A stretch of 5,568 nt of DNA, taken from the NCBI GenBank assembly GCA_937859895.1, contig CALMAV010000595.1, forward strand, positions 1,070 through 6,637, in the 5' to 3' direction. Origin of the DNA: an uncultured Bryobacterales bacterium. GTDB taxonomy: Bacteria; Acidobacteriota; Terriglobia; Bryobacterales; Bryobacteraceae. This document shows positions 5,332-5,568 of this stretch, piece after piece. Below the pieces are notes generated by a model. The model was not told where the DNA came from. It was given only the letters and a program-made list of their open reading frames with translations, and did not search any database. Position 1 is the stretch's first letter. Each line of letters begins with the position of its first letter. Position numbers and translations under genes: made by a program.

Positions 5332-5568
5332 AAGCTGCGTAAGAGACCGCTGCTGTTCAAGTACGAACGCTATTGGATGCGGCCGCTGCTCAAAAACGGC
5401 CTGATCGCAGCTGAAGTTTTACGGTCGAGGCAAGCAGAATGCGCTGTCTCCGGTAGTACGCGAACTGGAGCTAAACTTCTCCCAACTGCCCTCTGCCTTC
5501 ATCGGCTACACAATTTTGCACGTCTCTGATTTGCACATTGATGGTGTGCCGGGTCTGAGTGAAGTTCT
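5332..5568 (+). pseudogene. N-terminal part of a calcineurin-like metallophosphoesterase, frameshifted and cut by the window edge
   Basis: From 5411 to the right edge one frame reads LKFYGRGKQNALSPVVRELE, then LPSAFIGYTILHVSDLHIDG. The ILHVSDLHID block is the first metal-binding motif (D-x-H) of calcineurin-like phosphoesterases, with Asp at 5528-5530. Upstream, another frame (5332-5409) reads KLRKRPLLFKYERYWMRPLL and then KNGLIA, which looks like the preceding part of the same protein. Dropping one base (G5410) joins the two as ...NGLIALKFYGRGKQNAL..., giving a continuous, plausible N-terminus. In the downstream frame TGA at 5402-5404 blocks reading from further upstream, and the upstream frame has no ATG, GTG or TTG before ATG 5377. 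The gene therefore appears broken near its 5' end, next to the IS remnant. A sequencing or assembly error, or reinitiation further downstream, cannot be excluded. The 5' boundary is uncertain. The substrate is unknown. Confidence 0.65.

Noticed and set aside
5213..5404. Short plus-strand open frame rich in Arg and Cys
   Set aside because: It bridges the IS relic and the phosphoesterase relic in a frame that matches neither until after its stop, so it is a by-product of the frameshifts.

Overview
This 5.6-kb window is a stretch of bacterial chromosome, most likely from the Acidobacteriota (Terriglobia-like). I infer the lineage from the gene order rimO, yacG, pgpA, IPT/NHL propeller protein, cinA, and from protein wording such as the GTELLTP...DTNSL form of the CinA N-terminus. 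It is recall-based and was not tested by a search. All intact genes lie on the + strand.

Layout. Bases 1-108 are probably the 3' end of an unrecognised gene. Bases 171-404 encode a DUF433 protein of the antitoxin type. Bases 410-535 are a relic of the DUF5615 (PIN-like) toxin that normally follows a DUF433 gene: the frame is readable, but its start codon is gone, a stop sits where the second codon should be, and the C-terminal half is missing. Bases 565-4940 hold a tightly packed five-gene block. It encodes RimO (ribosomal protein S12 methylthiotransferase), YacG (small zinc protein, DNA gyrase inhibitor family), PgpA (phosphatidylglycerophosphatase A), an IPT/TIG plus six-repeat NHL-type propeller protein, and CinA (NMN deamidase / damage-inducible protein). 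Gene junctions are 8 bp, a 4-bp overlap, 2 bp and a 4-bp overlap, so the block is almost certainly co-transcribed and partly translationally coupled. Bases 4941-5111 hold nothing I recognise. Bases 5112 to about 5271 are the left end of a decayed IS3-family element, with an orfA start interrupted by a stop codon. From about 5332 to the right edge there is the N-terminal region of a calcineurin-like metallophosphoesterase, split by a one-base frameshift and with no usable start codon.

How the genes relate. The five-gene block mixes housekeeping functions: ribosome modification, gyrase control, phospholipid synthesis and NAD salvage. They share a transcript more clearly than a pathway. The propeller protein is the only member without an assignable role. 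Both flanks show decay: a broken toxin-antitoxin pair on the left, and an IS remnant beside a broken phosphoesterase on the right. I found no CRISPR array, tRNA, rRNA, intact mobile element or convincing undescribed system. The best leads are the orphaned DUF433 antitoxin beside its dead toxin and the propeller protein embedded in the rimO-cinA operon.
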